Assembly: GCA_050084985.1 (NCBI GenBank)
Contig: JBITNC010000001.1
Span: 11,346,001-11,410,000 of the forward strand
Length of the DNA: 64,000 nt
Reading direction: 5' to 3'
From: Nageia nagi
Lineage: Eukaryota > Pinophyta
A program made the translations under genes and the position numbers. The notes below the pieces were generated by a model that saw only the letters and a list, made by a program, of their open reading frames with translations, had not been told where the DNA came from and made no database searches. Each line of letters opens with the position of its first letter. Position 1 is the first letter of the stretch. Below are positions 12,080 through 22,680 of the stretch, in pieces.

Positions 12080-12870
12080 CCCCCCATGCATAGAATAAGG
12101 TAGAAGAATATGTTGTTGCACTTTCAAGGGGTTGACATCAGTAACAAAGTACCACAGTGTAGAACAAGGAGAAAAAGCACATTCACGCACTTTCAAGGAG
12201 GTTATGTCAATTGCAAAATTTTTGTAGTATGGAACAAGGTAGAAAAATATATTATGATACCTTTAAGGAGTTGACCTTAGCAGCGATGTCAATAGGAAAG
12301 TTTTCATGGTGAAAAATAAGGTTAAAAGGTACATTATTGTACTTTCAAGGAGGTGATGTAAGAACAAAGTTATCATGGTATGGCAACATAAGAGATGATA
12401 TCACTAGCAGAAATCAGTAAAATACATTGTTGCACTTTTAGGAGGTGACATCAGCATGTGATATCAACAACAAAGTTATCATGATATGAAATAAGGCAAA
12501 AAATACATAATGATACTTTTAAGGGGTGACATCAGTAGGTGGCATTAATAACAAAGTTGCTATGATGTGGAACAAGGCTAAAAAGCATATTGCCACACTT
12601 TGAAGGAGGCAATATCAGCAGCAAAGTTTTTATGGTGTAGAACAAGGCAAAAAACTATGTTCTTGCACCTTTAAAGAGCTGATGTTAGCAACAAAGTTAC
12701 TGTAGTACAAAATAAGGTAGAAGAATGTGTTACTATACTTTTGAGAAATGATGTCACCAGATGACATCAACAACAAAGTTATCGTGATATATAATAAGGA
12801 GAAAAAGCATATTACCACACTTTTAAGGAGGTGACACTAGTAACAAAGTTGTCACAATGCATAATAAGGC
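12080..12870 (+). repeat. Minisatellite block 2, about 70-95-bp units, about ten copies
   Basis: Same family as the block at 10.8-11.1 kb. Unit starts (CTTTYAAGGAGGTGACATCAG-like) lie near 12120, 12190, 12261, 12341, 12436, 12517, 12598, 12670, 12738 and 12819. Units vary in length through small internal insertions such as a second GTGACATCAA. It ends where an LTR-like TGTTAGCA begins at 12873. Confidence 0.85.
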
Positions 12871-12872
12871 AA

Positions 12873-14967
12873 TGTTAGCATAGAAATTGATTGAATGAAT
12901 ATGATATTAGCAATCAATCAAGTAAAGAAAGTTATATGTATTAGTTTGACAACTGAATTGTATTGGTGTGGCAACCAAACCGTATTAGTTTGAAGGATAA
13001 AGAGTAAAGTTCATGAATCAAGATTAAGCAAAGCGATACCATAATAACTAATTAATACACCTTTTCTTAAGAAATACGAAGATACAAGAAGTGAACCAAA
13101 GAGTTATTGAGAGGCATCAATCAACACATCACTCATCCATCAAGCATCATAGATCCATTGAAATATCACTACTACATATCGACATATTGTATAATGTTTG
13201 TTCATCCCACCATAGGTGTACTGATTGATAGAATAGGTGTGAGAGCTAAGATATTAAGAGAAAGCTTAACTGTTTGAATAATATAAATTCTAATTAATTA
13301 CTTAGTGTTTATATATTAATAAAAATAAAACCCCTTCTGTGATTCAACTACTATCTCATTTTATTCAATATTCAATTTCTATTTTCTAATCGACTCTCGA
13401 TTGTAGATAAGAATCAAAATTGATTGATCCATCTATCAATAATTCCATTATTGTGACATCTACAAAATAGGGATTTCAATGATCGGATGGAATGCTGAGT
13501 GAAAAATAAAGAGGAAAAAAAAGACACTTGGATGTAGAAAGCCTAAGTTGAAAAAGGGAAAAATGGTTGATTTCATGTAAAAGATGAATTATATATTATA
13601 CTAAAATAATGTTGGAGAAGTATGAAAAAAAGAGATACACATGCAACTATTGTTCACTTGGATTTCATATAGGTGAGAGATGCATGGGACATAGGTTTCC
13701 AATATCGCATACAATATATTTTATAAATAAAGATCCTTATCTCCACCCATATGAAGTTGTACTCAATGAAATTCACAAAGATTAAGCTCTAAAAAAAATA
13801 AAGAAAAAGGAAAGAAAAACTTATAAAGAGGTAAAGATAAAAATGATAAAAGTTAATAAAGAAGAAGAAGTACAAGAGGCACCTAAAGAAGAGAATTGAT
13901 GAAGCACTTTAGATTGTTAGAAATGTGTATGCACTTGAAGTAGATTATGACGAATTGGATCATGTTATGGAAGAGATAGCAATTGGTTCGCATAGAGTAG
14001 GATAGAGTAAGAGCACTAGGGGCTACGATTAGAAATTATGATGATGGACCTTATACTAAGACCTATACAGTAAAGGAGATTCTATCGACTTCGAAGAGAA
14101 CCAAGAAGACAAAAATCCTCCTCTCTTGCCATAATTTACTAAATCCATTATGATTCCCTTATCAAAATAATATCAATTTATCTAAAAGAATCCTTAAGGA
14201 TAGGTCATTATCTTAAGTTATGGAGGAGATGTTTGTAGAAAATTGATCGACAAAGTTTAAAAGGGAAACTAAAATAAGGAAGATACTTTTTATATTAAAA
14301 AGGATGGAAGAAGTATAAAGAAAAGGAGAGATTAAGAAGTTAGTTTGAAGTAGAAGAGTAAGAGTAGGATAGGAGAGAGTAGAGTAGGAGATATAAAGAA
14401 TCTTGATGAATGGTCAACCTTAAGATTAAGAGCAATCGAATTACGATGTGGTATATAGATTGACGAATTACCATCTTTGAGATCGAAGATGAACAATGAT
14501 AGGATATCCTAGGATCATGAAAAAGCAAGACACCATCAAGCAGATACTGACTAACGAACTACCACCACAAAATTGGAGGTGAACCTTAGGACAATATTCT
14601 TGATGAATCGATAAAGATTTTAGTATAGCTGACTAACATGCTATACCAACTGATGACTCACCATCCCCAAAATGAGAATGAACTATGATTGGACCCGAAG
14701 ATAGGGACATGATTAATAGAGATTGTGGAGTTAGAAGGTAGTAATTAGAAGAAATAATTTTGAGAATCTTCCTCTACCTTTATACTCTCTTCGTTCCAAA
14801 AATAATATAAAGGAAGTCTAAAGGGATGAACCTTAGATTTAAGTTGGAAAGGATGTTAGTATGGAAATCGATCAATTGAATATGATATTGACGATCAATG
14901 AACTAAAAAAAATTATATATATCAATTTTGAAATCGAATTGTATTAGTTTAACGATTGATAGACTAA
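12873..14967 (+). mobile_element. Small degenerate Ty3/gypsy (chromovirus-like) element
   Basis: TGTTAGCATAGAAATTGATT at 12873 is repeated as TGTTAGTATGGAAATCGATC at 14854, and the similarity runs for about 110 bp, so the second LTR is truncated. A purine-rich tract (AAGTTGGAAAGGA) abuts the second copy, as a polypurine tract should. The internal 1.4-1.5 kb has one recognisable domain, a gag zinc knuckle. No protease, RT or integrase motif was found, so the element is deleted or non-autonomous. It lies between the two MYB copies. Confidence 0.6.
13618..13710 (+). pseudogene. Gag zinc-knuckle fragment of gypsy element
   Basis: The frame at 13618-13710 contains CNYCSLGFHIGERC, an exact CX2CX4HX4C nucleocapsid knuckle (13642-13683), preceded by basic residues (EKYEKKRYT). 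This spacing is typical of chromovirus gag, which binds the element's RNA. The sequence upstream and downstream is broken by stops. Confidence 0.75.
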
Positions 14968-15436
14968 TACAATAACATTCTACACTCTAAAATCCTCAAA
15001 AGAATACCATTCTAAAATATAAAATAAACTATTATTTTTTAACTCTTTACAACTTAAAGCAGAATAACTTTTGCCCTGTAAGGTAGTCATCCTCAACTAT
15101 TACTACCTTAACGTATGTTTGTTCAGGTGGTTAGAATCGAACAAATAGCTTTAGGTTTCCACGGCCAACGTCATATCGTTTTCTATATTGAACCAAATGT
15201 GTTGCTCACCCCAAACATAAAAGAACAAGAAAATCATTTTCATGTCCCATTGTGTCTAATAGAAATGAAATTAAATTCATAGAGTAGAACAATCTGGCTT
15301 TCGAATTCACAACCTACTAATTATATATGAGGAGGCAAAAATGATATGAGCAATTTAGTACACAGGCCACAACAACAATTCTCACGAATCACTTACTAAA
15401 AAAACAAAAAAATTGAAACCTATGAAAAGTTACTTC
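14968..15436. other. 3' flank of the MYB pseudogene
   Basis: No gene was seen. From about 15411 on, the sequence is shared with the deleted copy at 9926, so the MYB duplication boundary lies near here. Confidence 0.5.
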
Positions 15437-16319
15437 TCACATTGAATAGGTACCGTAGAGCACTAGGTGCATTACATTCTCACACTGAAAAATGGTTATC
15501 GATAATAATGAATTGATCTCAATAATGCACACATGGAACATCAGAATGGAGTTCCCATACACTGTTGTAGAAGTCCTTGTCCTCGTCCAGAAGTAATTCT
15601 GGAATAGGCCAAGCAGATTGCTGTTGGAAATTTGTACTAAATTCTGTAAACATGCATCCAATGCTCCTAATGTCGGATTACTGTTGTTAATAGTAGGTGT
15701 AGAAGTGCTATCAGATATATATAGCATTAGATCTGACAAGCCTATTTCATGCTCTTGCACATCGTGACCATTATTGGCTCTGTCGCTAGAGTTGCAGGAC
15801 CCTTTCTCATTAACTGGATTTTTGGCATTAGAACTCACCCCTTCGATCCAATCATCTGAATTATGATCTTCCAGGCTATGGTGATTATGTTTCTCGTGAT
15901 TTGATCCTTTTGGATCATTTAACGAATGGTCACAGTTCCACTGGTCAGATGTGCAAGCTGAGCAGGAAAATGAAAGAGGACCCAAGGTTGGGTGGGGATT
16001 TGTTTCCCTCCTGAATGCCTTGCCTGCATCGGAGTTCCAAAGCTTCAAAAAAATATCAGAAGGTGGTTTGGCATTGGAATTGGTGTGATTGGCATTCAAG
16101 TTACTAGAGGAGGAGAGGCGAGCTTCGGCTTCGAGTCTTGCGATTTCCCACTGAGACATGTGCCTCATGTGAGAGCTCTGAGGGCGTCCCTCCGATGTGG
16201 GGGCGTGTGTTGAGGGTTCGAGTCCCATCCTCACCAGCTTCTTCTTCAGATGCGTGTTCCACAAATTCTTGACGTTGTTGTCCGTTCTTCCAGGCAACTG
16301 TGCTGCTATAGAAGACCAT
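15437..16319 (-). pseudogene. MYB exon 3, with C-terminal frameshift
   Basis: Acceptor TTTTACAG lies just before 16319, and intron 2 (16320-16413) is 94 bp. The exon encodes the rest of R3, the subgroup 9 motif, and a long Ser/Asn/His-rich region. Near 15674 the other MYB copy has AATCCCTACATTAG where this one has AATCCGACATTAG, one base fewer. Downstream, the alternative frame encodes an acidic tail, [18 protein letters not shown], ending at 15519. The open frame to 15437 instead reads unrelated hydrophobic residues. Confidence 0.85.
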
Positions 16320-16413
16320 CTGTAAAAACATGCATACAGAAGAAAAGCACGTAAGTGGGAGTAGGAATGGAAACTGTTAGCAACTACTTTGATTGTGACA
16401 ATGGGTGTAGTAC

Positions 16414-16543
16414 TTGTTCCCTAAGATTGCGTGCAGTTGAAGAATAGTCCGTTCTTCTTCTGGTGCAAACGGTCCTCGCTTTATATCAGGTCTCAAATAG
16501 TTTATCCACCGCAGTCGGCAGCTCTTCCCGCAACGAAGGAGAC
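16414..16543 (-). pseudogene. MYB exon 2, 130 bp, intact
   Basis: Acceptor CATGCAG precedes 16543 and donor GTACTA starts at 16413. It encodes the end of R2 and the start of R3 up to LHAILGN, with the conserved tryptophan in LRWINYL. Its length equals the canonical R2R3-MYB exon 2. Intron 1 (16544-17005) is 462 bp. Confidence 0.9.
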
Positions 16544-17005
16544 CTGCATGTACAAACATTTTTACGTTTTAAGAAAATTAGCAAGGATGAGAAATTAAAA
16601 ACATCGAGCCCCCAAGCAGGGAGAAGGAATGGAGATGTCAATTAACTGGGAGTAATAGCTTAACAAATAAATTAATAGTTCACAAATTCAATAGTTCAAA
16701 AGAATCACTGATTTTATTAGAAAATAAAGTATTCAGTCTGTTTGTGAACATGATTAGAATTGCGTTCTTTTTTAACTCCAATAGTCTTTATTTAAGTCAG
16801 TGTTATCTTGGACTTAGGCATGCAATTTCTGTTCGAATTTATCCAATCAAGTCAGAGTTATCTAGAACTTATGCTGTACGTCGATCGATCTTAAAGAAAC
16901 CATTTTACGAGTTAGGAAACAAATAAATTAATAGTTTGATATACATGGTAATAATACATATTCAATGTAAAGAGGAGGGACTGAAGATAAAGGCAGAGTC
17001 CAGAC

Positions 17006-17137
17006 CAGCTTGTTTGAAAGAGTGTGCCAGCTCCCATACCCGTTTTTCTGAATGTGTTGGACAAGAATTCTATCCTCATCGGGGGTCCATGGCCCTTTCT
17101 TCAGCCCCACTTTTTCACAGCATGGGGCCTTACCCAT
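17006..17137 (-). pseudogene. MYB exon 1 (R2 part), one-base deletion before the donor
   Basis: It ends AAGCTG followed by the donor GTCTGG at 17005. In the intended frame the end would encode KQAG with the final G split across the intron. The visible frame instead gives SNKL. The 15 bases from the CTT (Leu) codon to the donor should be 16, so the loss is in the Pro/Ser codon near 17018. ATG ATG is at 17138-17140 and 17135-17137; the second gives the family-standard MGK start. Confidence 0.85.
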
Positions 17138-17300
17138 CATGTGCTGGTCCGGTCGTCGATTAATTACCAGAGCTAGTCGTGGCTGAATAACGAAGATGGC
17201 TTAGAATTTAACTTTTGAGATTCTGGGCAGACAAGAAGTGGATTGCAGAGTGAATGGCATTTCTTCTACTTCTGCGGCTGTGGTCTCCACATGAAGAATG

Positions 17301-17308
17301 GTATATAG
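17301..17308 (-). promoter_or_regulatory. Putative MYB TATA box (CTATATAC)
   Basis: CTATATAC on the minus strand lies about 165 bp upstream of the ATG, leaving room for a leader of about 130 bases. The box sits inside a 16-bp segment that the deleted MYB copy lacks. Confidence 0.55.
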
Positions 17309-17347
17309 GAAGCATAGCTTGACATGGCGTTTTACCATTAAATGGCC

Positions 17348-17453
17348 ACGACTGATTGAAAGGCAAAGAACAGTTCTACGTGTTCCATCCCAAAATATCT
17401 ACGACTGAGTGAAAGGCAAAGAACAGTTCTACGTGTTCCATCCCAAAATTGCT
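17348..17453 (-). repeat. 53-bp promoter tandem duplication with ACGTG cores
   Basis: Units at 17348-17400 and 17401-17453 differ at only a few positions. Both carry GTTCTACGTGTTCC, with an ACGTG core as in G-box/ABRE-type elements. A degenerate third piece (GATTGAAAGTCAGGGAAGAG, then TACTACGTGTA) is at 17502-17532. They lie 40 to 230 bp upstream of the putative TATA box of the minus-strand MYB. Confidence 0.8.
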
Positions 17454-17532
17454 AGGGTGATATTCAAGGGAAAGAAGGCTTAGAATAGAAGTTGAGATAG
17501 TGATTGAAAGTCAGGGAAGAGTACTACGTGTA

Positions 17533-19151
17533 TGGTGATGGAATTCCAGGTGGAACGATATGCCTTTAGTTGTGACTGTATGCCACCGATCATACTATGT
17601 AACCTCATTATTTATTATTGATAAGACTTATCACTAAAATTTATAATTATAAAAAAATCAATTCCAGTCGGCACGACAACTATTTATAACATAATTTGTT
17701 AATTTAATTATGTTTTAATTTTTTTAATGATTTTAGATTTCTGATTAAGTCTCTTTTTTTATTGATTCTTTATGAGTTCCAAACTAATTTAATGTACCTG
17801 AGAATCTCTTAAGGTTTAAAATATATTGGAGGAAAAAAATCAAATTAAAACACAAAGTAGAATATTGATAGAACTATTAAATGTAATTTTAGTAATTTGA
17901 AAGGAGTTAATAATTATGATGGATAATCATACAAGTGTTTTTTATATTTGGTATTCTAGTGTCGTTGAATCATATTATAAAATAATATAATCTTTCTAAT
18001 CTTACTTATCTTTTTACTATCAACTTACTTAAAAGATCACTTTTTCATGATTAACGTTTCATGAACTTTTATTTTGCTTTATTTTCCCATCTTTCTAAAG
18101 TTAGGAATATAATAAATAAAATATGAAGATTTATTCTAACTATCTAATATGAAAGGATCATGTGAAGAAAATATAAACATCTTTAAAGTGAGGATTTTGG
18201 GGAGAGTTCTCATGCTTAGCTATTTAGAGTATCGCCATTAGAAAGTTCACAAAAAGGGATTCCCAATGAATGGTTACACAATCTTTTTTTTCTCAAGGAA
18301 GGATCCATTGGTGGATGTTATAAGGTTTAGTAAAAAATTGTAGTTGTTGACTTGTTACGAGAAATAACAATTATCGGCTCATATAATCATTAGATGGCCA
18401 AATATTAGTATTTTCCATTCTAAAAAAAGGGAATATTATTTCGAGGCATCGGAGAAGTAGGGAGGTAGTCCCAATTTTGAGAATGGGTGCCCCCCTACAA
18501 AGGTAAGTTAGTCACCTACAAAAGAATTGATTGGTGGTATGTGGGTTCATTTCTTGGTCCATTCCTCCAGATCCAATTAGCCAACCCTTTAGGGATGACT
18601 CTAGTTATTGATGAAATAGATTAAGGATTTGGATTGAAATGAAACAACCACCTCGGCCATTAGTAGCCTACTAATTCAAGTGCTTCCTCACCATTCTGAT
18701 ATATCAACTTATACATATGATTTAAGCCCTAGAAAATTACGCTATGTATCCCCATTACATATGTATCAACAAGGCATGTTGGAGGGCACTTAATGCTCAA
18801 TATGACAATCTGCAATTGCTATCTCAATACAAAAAATTTCAATTATTGATTTGTACAAGAATCCACATATGACATCTCAATACTGAGAACTAACACTTAT
18901 CAAGTCAGTACGAGATTATATAATTATCGACTTGGTAAAAGAATCAATACTATTTGGTTCAATACAAGAATTCGTTAATGTTGGTCTAGTATGAGCCATG
19001 AGAAATTATTGATCTAATTGCAAGAGATCCCTTTCTGTAAATTGGCCATAAATTTTGATACAAAGTTTCGATTGTGGCATATAATATACCATTGGAAAGC
19101 TCTTGAAAAGATCTATCTAATAAGATGGAGTAAAGCTCAAGAGTTATTAGA
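17533..19151. other. Intergenic, nothing recognised
   Basis: No domain was seen apart from the short block near 17600-17650 shared with the flank of the deleted MYB copy. It is AT-rich, with stops in all frames. Confidence 0.5.
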
Positions 19152-19156
19152 AGGTG

Positions 19157-20237
19157 TGTAATGTCCCCAAATTTGTAAAATGTCCACTTTCTCTCCTCTT
19201 GGAGTGTGACTTCATGGCAAAGGAGGAGAAACCAAAAATAAATTAATTTAGGAGTATTTTATTAATATTTTGCATTCATTTCTGTAACCAAGGCTAAAGA
19301 GACCCTTGAGGCACTCACCCTTGGATTTTATTTAATTAATCTAGCTCAATTATTTGTAATTAATGCGATATTAGTCTCTCATAATGGGACGTTGCATTTA
19401 TGAGCCATTGATCTTGTAATTTGGCATCTCTAGGCAACCATTATGGGATTGGGCTTCCTGGGTCCCTAGATGATTTAATTTGTCATTCTAAGACACCAGA
19501 AGAGAGACATTGCACTTTGGGTGATTCCAAGGTATGAGAGATCTTGTTATAAAAGGAGATGGGATGCATCATTTGGAGGATGCTGGAAGATCATCAGAGT
19601 TTATCTCTTTCTGGGGTTAGAGCTAGTGGAGTTGCAACTTTCGAGCTAGCTTAGTGGGAGAGCTTCGAGCCAATGTGGAGGAGTTCTTACCTAAGCTAGG
19701 ACAGTAGCTGAGCTAGTGAGGTGGAGTTGCTAGAGTAGCTCGAGCCAGTGAGGTGGAGTTACTGGAATAGTTCGAGCTAGTGTGGTGGAACTATTCCATC
19801 CCTGATCTAGATCCAGCCAGTGCGACATCCATTAATTCCACATTTAGATCTAATCCTACCAAATCAGTGTGAGGAGGCACGTCCTAGATCCAGACCAACT
19901 CAATAGTGTGAGGAGGCTCATCTAACATTGGGGAGAAGAGATTGAAGAACTTGCAGGGCCAATCATCTAAATCTAGCTTTGTGAGGGCAAACATCCCCCT
20001 TCTTGAGCATTTGGGTATTTTTCCTTGAGTATTGTACTTGTCCATTTGGGATGTCCCAGCTCTTAAAGAATAAAATTCATTTCTGGCTCTATTTCTTGTT
20101 CAATTTGCAGATCCAATTTGAATTGAGCTAGATAGAAAAATATATAAATATATATAAATTCCTAAGTAGTGATATTTCAACTTTGGAATATTACACTTTA
20201 ACAAAAATCACATTTTATGAGTTTTGGGGATATTATA
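19157..20237 (+). repeat. 5' LTR (LTR 1)
   Basis: It starts TGTAATGTCCCC and ends TATTATA (canonical TATTACA mutated at the penultimate base). A likely promoter TTATAAAAG is at 19547-19555, and three tandem units of about 32 bp (GAGCYAGTGAGGTGGAGTT) are at 19703-19800. Length 1,081 bp against 1,100 bp for LTR 2. Confidence 0.9.
19547..19555 (+). promoter_or_regulatory. LTR TATA box
   Basis: TTATAAAAG followed by GGAGATGGG. The same motif is conserved in LTR 2 at 23071-23079. Its position in the middle of the LTR fits a U3/R boundary about 30 bp downstream. Confidence 0.6.
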
Positions 20238-20238
20238 G

Positions 20239-20251
20239 TGGTATCATAGCC
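20239..20251 (+). promoter_or_regulatory. Primer-binding site 1
   Basis: TGGTATCATAGCC, one base from the tRNA-iMet complement TGGTATCAGAGCC, one base after the LTR 1 end. Confidence 0.85.
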
Positions 20252-20278
20252 TATTTTTTTGCCAGCCTGTACTAGCTC

Positions 20279-21300
20279 ATGCTGCCCAAGATCCATAATT
20301 ACTACTTGAGAGGAAGAAGTGATCCTGATTACCAACTGAGCTTGGAGGAGAGAGACATAATAGATCTGGAGGGATCTGAAAGAGTGGGAGGAAGCTGGAC
20401 AAGGGAACATGGTGATTCCAACATAGCCATCTTGGACGCATTAAGGAAGATGATGGAGCAATTGCAAATACTCACATCCCAAAGAGGGAACCAGACTCCA
20501 CCACCCAGCTGGGAGAATAGAAACAGCCAAGGAGAGAGCTCATCTGGGGCTAGATCTCATTATCGAAAGTCTATACCTATTCCACCTAAGCCTCTTTTCG
20601 AAATAGAGGAAGATCTAGAGGAGATCTATCGAAGACATCAGGAGAGGCTCGACCAATTATTTGATGAGTACATGGCCAAACTAGTAGAGTACAGAAACAT
20701 CATATCTTTCCAAGAATTTCATGGACGATTGGAGGGAGGATAAGGAGGATGCCCACCTATCTTTAAGGAGCCATGCAAAAGATCAAATTGGAGAAATTTA
20801 ATGGAGGTGCAAGGATCTCGGTAAGAGGATGGATTCACCAGCTCCAAACGTACCTATCTTTCAATTCCATGGTAGAAGATGAGGCCATGCATTTTACCAC
20901 ACTCTCCTTGAAGGGAGAGCCTATGAGTGGTGGCACTATGGATTGAAAATGTTGGGGCATGACTAGATCTCAACTTTTGATGATTTTGCCAAAGGTTGCT
21001 GGAACATTTGAAAAGAAGACTAAAGAAGTTACTTCCATGAGCTCACCAAGATCCAATAGAAAGGTACAATTGAAAATATGTAGATGAGTTTATGAATGTT
21101 TCTAGTTATGGTTTCAAATCTATTAGAAGCTAGAAGGACGACTATGTTCATGGAGGGTTTGAATGAAAATATCAGAGCATCTATCAAAGCATTTGAGCCA
21201 AATGATCTTGATGAGGCAATCAAAAGGGTCGTAGCACTTGAATCAACCAGTTTGATCTGACGGAAGAGCAATCAAGGAAGGATGTAGCCACCCCAGCAAC
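20279..21300 (+). pseudogene. Gag remnant of the 19-24 kb element
   Basis: The open part starts MLPKIHNYYLRGRSDPDYQ at 20279 and runs 154 codons with acidic and Gln/Ser-rich sequence. After stops, the conserved retrotransposon gag core appears from about 20773: KIKLEKFNGG, then WIHQLQTYLSFN, then EDEAMHFTTLSLKGEP and YEWWHYGL across a frame change. This corresponds to the Retrotrans_gag capsid fold that packages element RNA. Several frameshifts and stops make it inactive. Confidence 0.8.
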
Positions 21301-21479
21301 AAATTATGCTAGCAAGTAAAATGAATGGGAGCCAAGGAAGGCTCACATCTCACCAAAGAGAAATGCATGGCCATTAGAGCAGACATAGAGGGATCGGAGA
21401 TCTCACATTTTGAAATGAGAAGAAGGAAAATGTGCTTTATTACAGAGGATCATGGGAGCCAGGCCATCGTGCAATGGGA

Positions 21480-21930
21480 AGGTGCAGCTTAGTTATGTAG
21501 AGGTAGTGGAGATGGAGGAACCTGAATCAGATCTGTGGAGCATTTCAAAATTTATGGAAGAGTTTTCCACTCACGGCACCTTGGCCACCATTAGTGGAGC
21601 ACCCCATTGCCCAACATTGCACATTTAGGGAAGAGCTCTAGGAGAAGAAGTGACTATTCTTATCGATGGAGGGCGCATTCATCAATTTCATTGATGCTTT
21701 ATTTGCTGCTGAGAAAGGAGTAAGGATGGACATTTTTGAAGGATTCAATGTGGCCAATGCTAACAGCCAGATCTCATTTTGCAATAAGGTGATTAGACAA
21801 CTTCCAGTTGAGACCAACAATTACTCCATGAGAAGTGATTTCTATGTAAATCCCATGGGAGGGACCTTGCACATGGTCTTTGGAATTCAATAGCTGAAAA
21901 CTTTGGGGGAGATTAGAATAAATTATGACA
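21480..21930 (+). pseudogene. Retropepsin-like protease remnant
   Basis: VTILID, then, one base out of frame, GAFINFIDALFAAEKG (21651-21713) matches the ILIDSGATHNFID active-site region of gypsy proteases. The catalytic Asp is present. The next residue is Gly rather than Ser or Thr, and an extra G in the GGAGGG run breaks the frame. The following 75-codon open frame (21666-21893) includes the downstream part, FCNKVIRQLPVETNNYSMRS. No RT follows; the sequence goes on to an unrecognised 0.7 kb and the 3' end of the element. Confidence 0.75.
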
Positions 21931-22666
21931 CCTTGGAAATGAAGTTCTGGCAAATGGAAAGGAGGTCATCATGAGAGGATTACAGGGAAGCAATAGGGCC
22001 ACTTCACAAGCCCATCGATTGGAAGTAATAGAAGATCCAAAGCAGCAACATCGAATCATTCCTCACATCCCAAATAGAACTACCATGCAAGACATCACCT
22101 AGTCCCAAGGTAACATGCCCACATTTGCTCAGCCACTAATGAATTGGTTAAGAGTGTTCTTTTTCTGGATAATAAGTTGGAGGTTGATTGAAGATTGGAA
22201 ATAAGTGATAATACTTGCTAGTCAGATTTACTTCTCTTTGGCATATATGTCCCTGTTACAAGTATATTGCTACAAAATGTTTTGGGACAAATTATCCATC
22301 ATCTTGCTTAAAATGACAAATAGAGGGATTAGAGATTTGGTATTACTTCATCATACTTTTCCTTATGAACCACTCAACCATTTAGACCATTGGATGTTGG
22401 GATGAATGTATTCATGCTTGCTGAAATTACAGATTCTCCCTCCCATCATGTGATGCAGTCCTAGATAGAAGATAACCCACAGCACTCCTTAATTTCATTC
22501 AGGACTTGGATGTTGGGTTGTGGAGCTATGAAGGTAGACATTTTGGTCATCACTTGCAGCAGAAAATTGGAACTCTTTCTCCTTGTTCTTTCATCTGCAT
22601 TATAGCTTTTCAGGATTGGAAAGAGAAGGGCCAATTTATCTTGAGTTGCTTGGGGACAAGCAATTC

Positions 22667-22677
22667 AGGAAGGGAAG
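22667..22677 (+). promoter_or_regulatory. Polypurine tract
   Basis: AGGAAGGGAAG ends three bases before the TGTAATATCC start of LTR 2, the expected position for priming plus-strand DNA. TTGGGGACAAG lies just upstream. Confidence 0.75.
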
Positions 22678-22680
22678 ACT

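Larger units (their letters stand above)
15437..17140 (-). pseudogene. R2R3-MYB (MIXTA/subgroup 9-like), frameshifted
   Basis: This is a plant R2R3-MYB transcription factor, a nuclear DNA-binding protein. Exon 1 starts [20 protein letters not shown] at 17137 (R2). Exon 2 (16414-16543) holds [20 protein letters not shown] and the start of R3. Exon 3 (from 16319) has [20 protein letters not shown] and then [16 protein letters not shown], the signature of subgroup 9 (MIXTA-like), whose members act in epidermal cell shape and cuticle. Exon 2 is exactly 130 bp, the family norm. Exon 1 from the second ATG is 132 bp, one short of the usual 133. Splicing therefore shifts the frame and reaches TAA 13 codons into exon 2. 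A second one-base loss near 15674 replaces the true C-terminus; restored, it would stop at 15519. I call it a pseudogene, but assembly error should be excluded. Confidence 0.85.

Noticed and set aside
10903-12818. Several 60-codon minus-strand frames
   Set aside because: All lie in the minisatellite blocks or AT-rich spacers and encode repeat-derived or low-complexity sequence.
15992-16213. 73-codon plus-strand open frame
   Set aside because: It is antisense to MYB exon 3, which has clear homology on the other strand.
15437-16297. A complete MYB-like protein of 286 residues as a functional gene
   Set aside because: It has a TTG start, lacks R2, and its last part is out of the ancestral frame. 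Exon structure shows it is only exon 3 of a three-exon gene.
16104-16331. 75-codon minus-strand frame overlapping MYB exon 3
   Set aside because: It is the wrong frame of exon 3 and includes the end of intron 2. The MYB frame starting at the acceptor explains the sequence.
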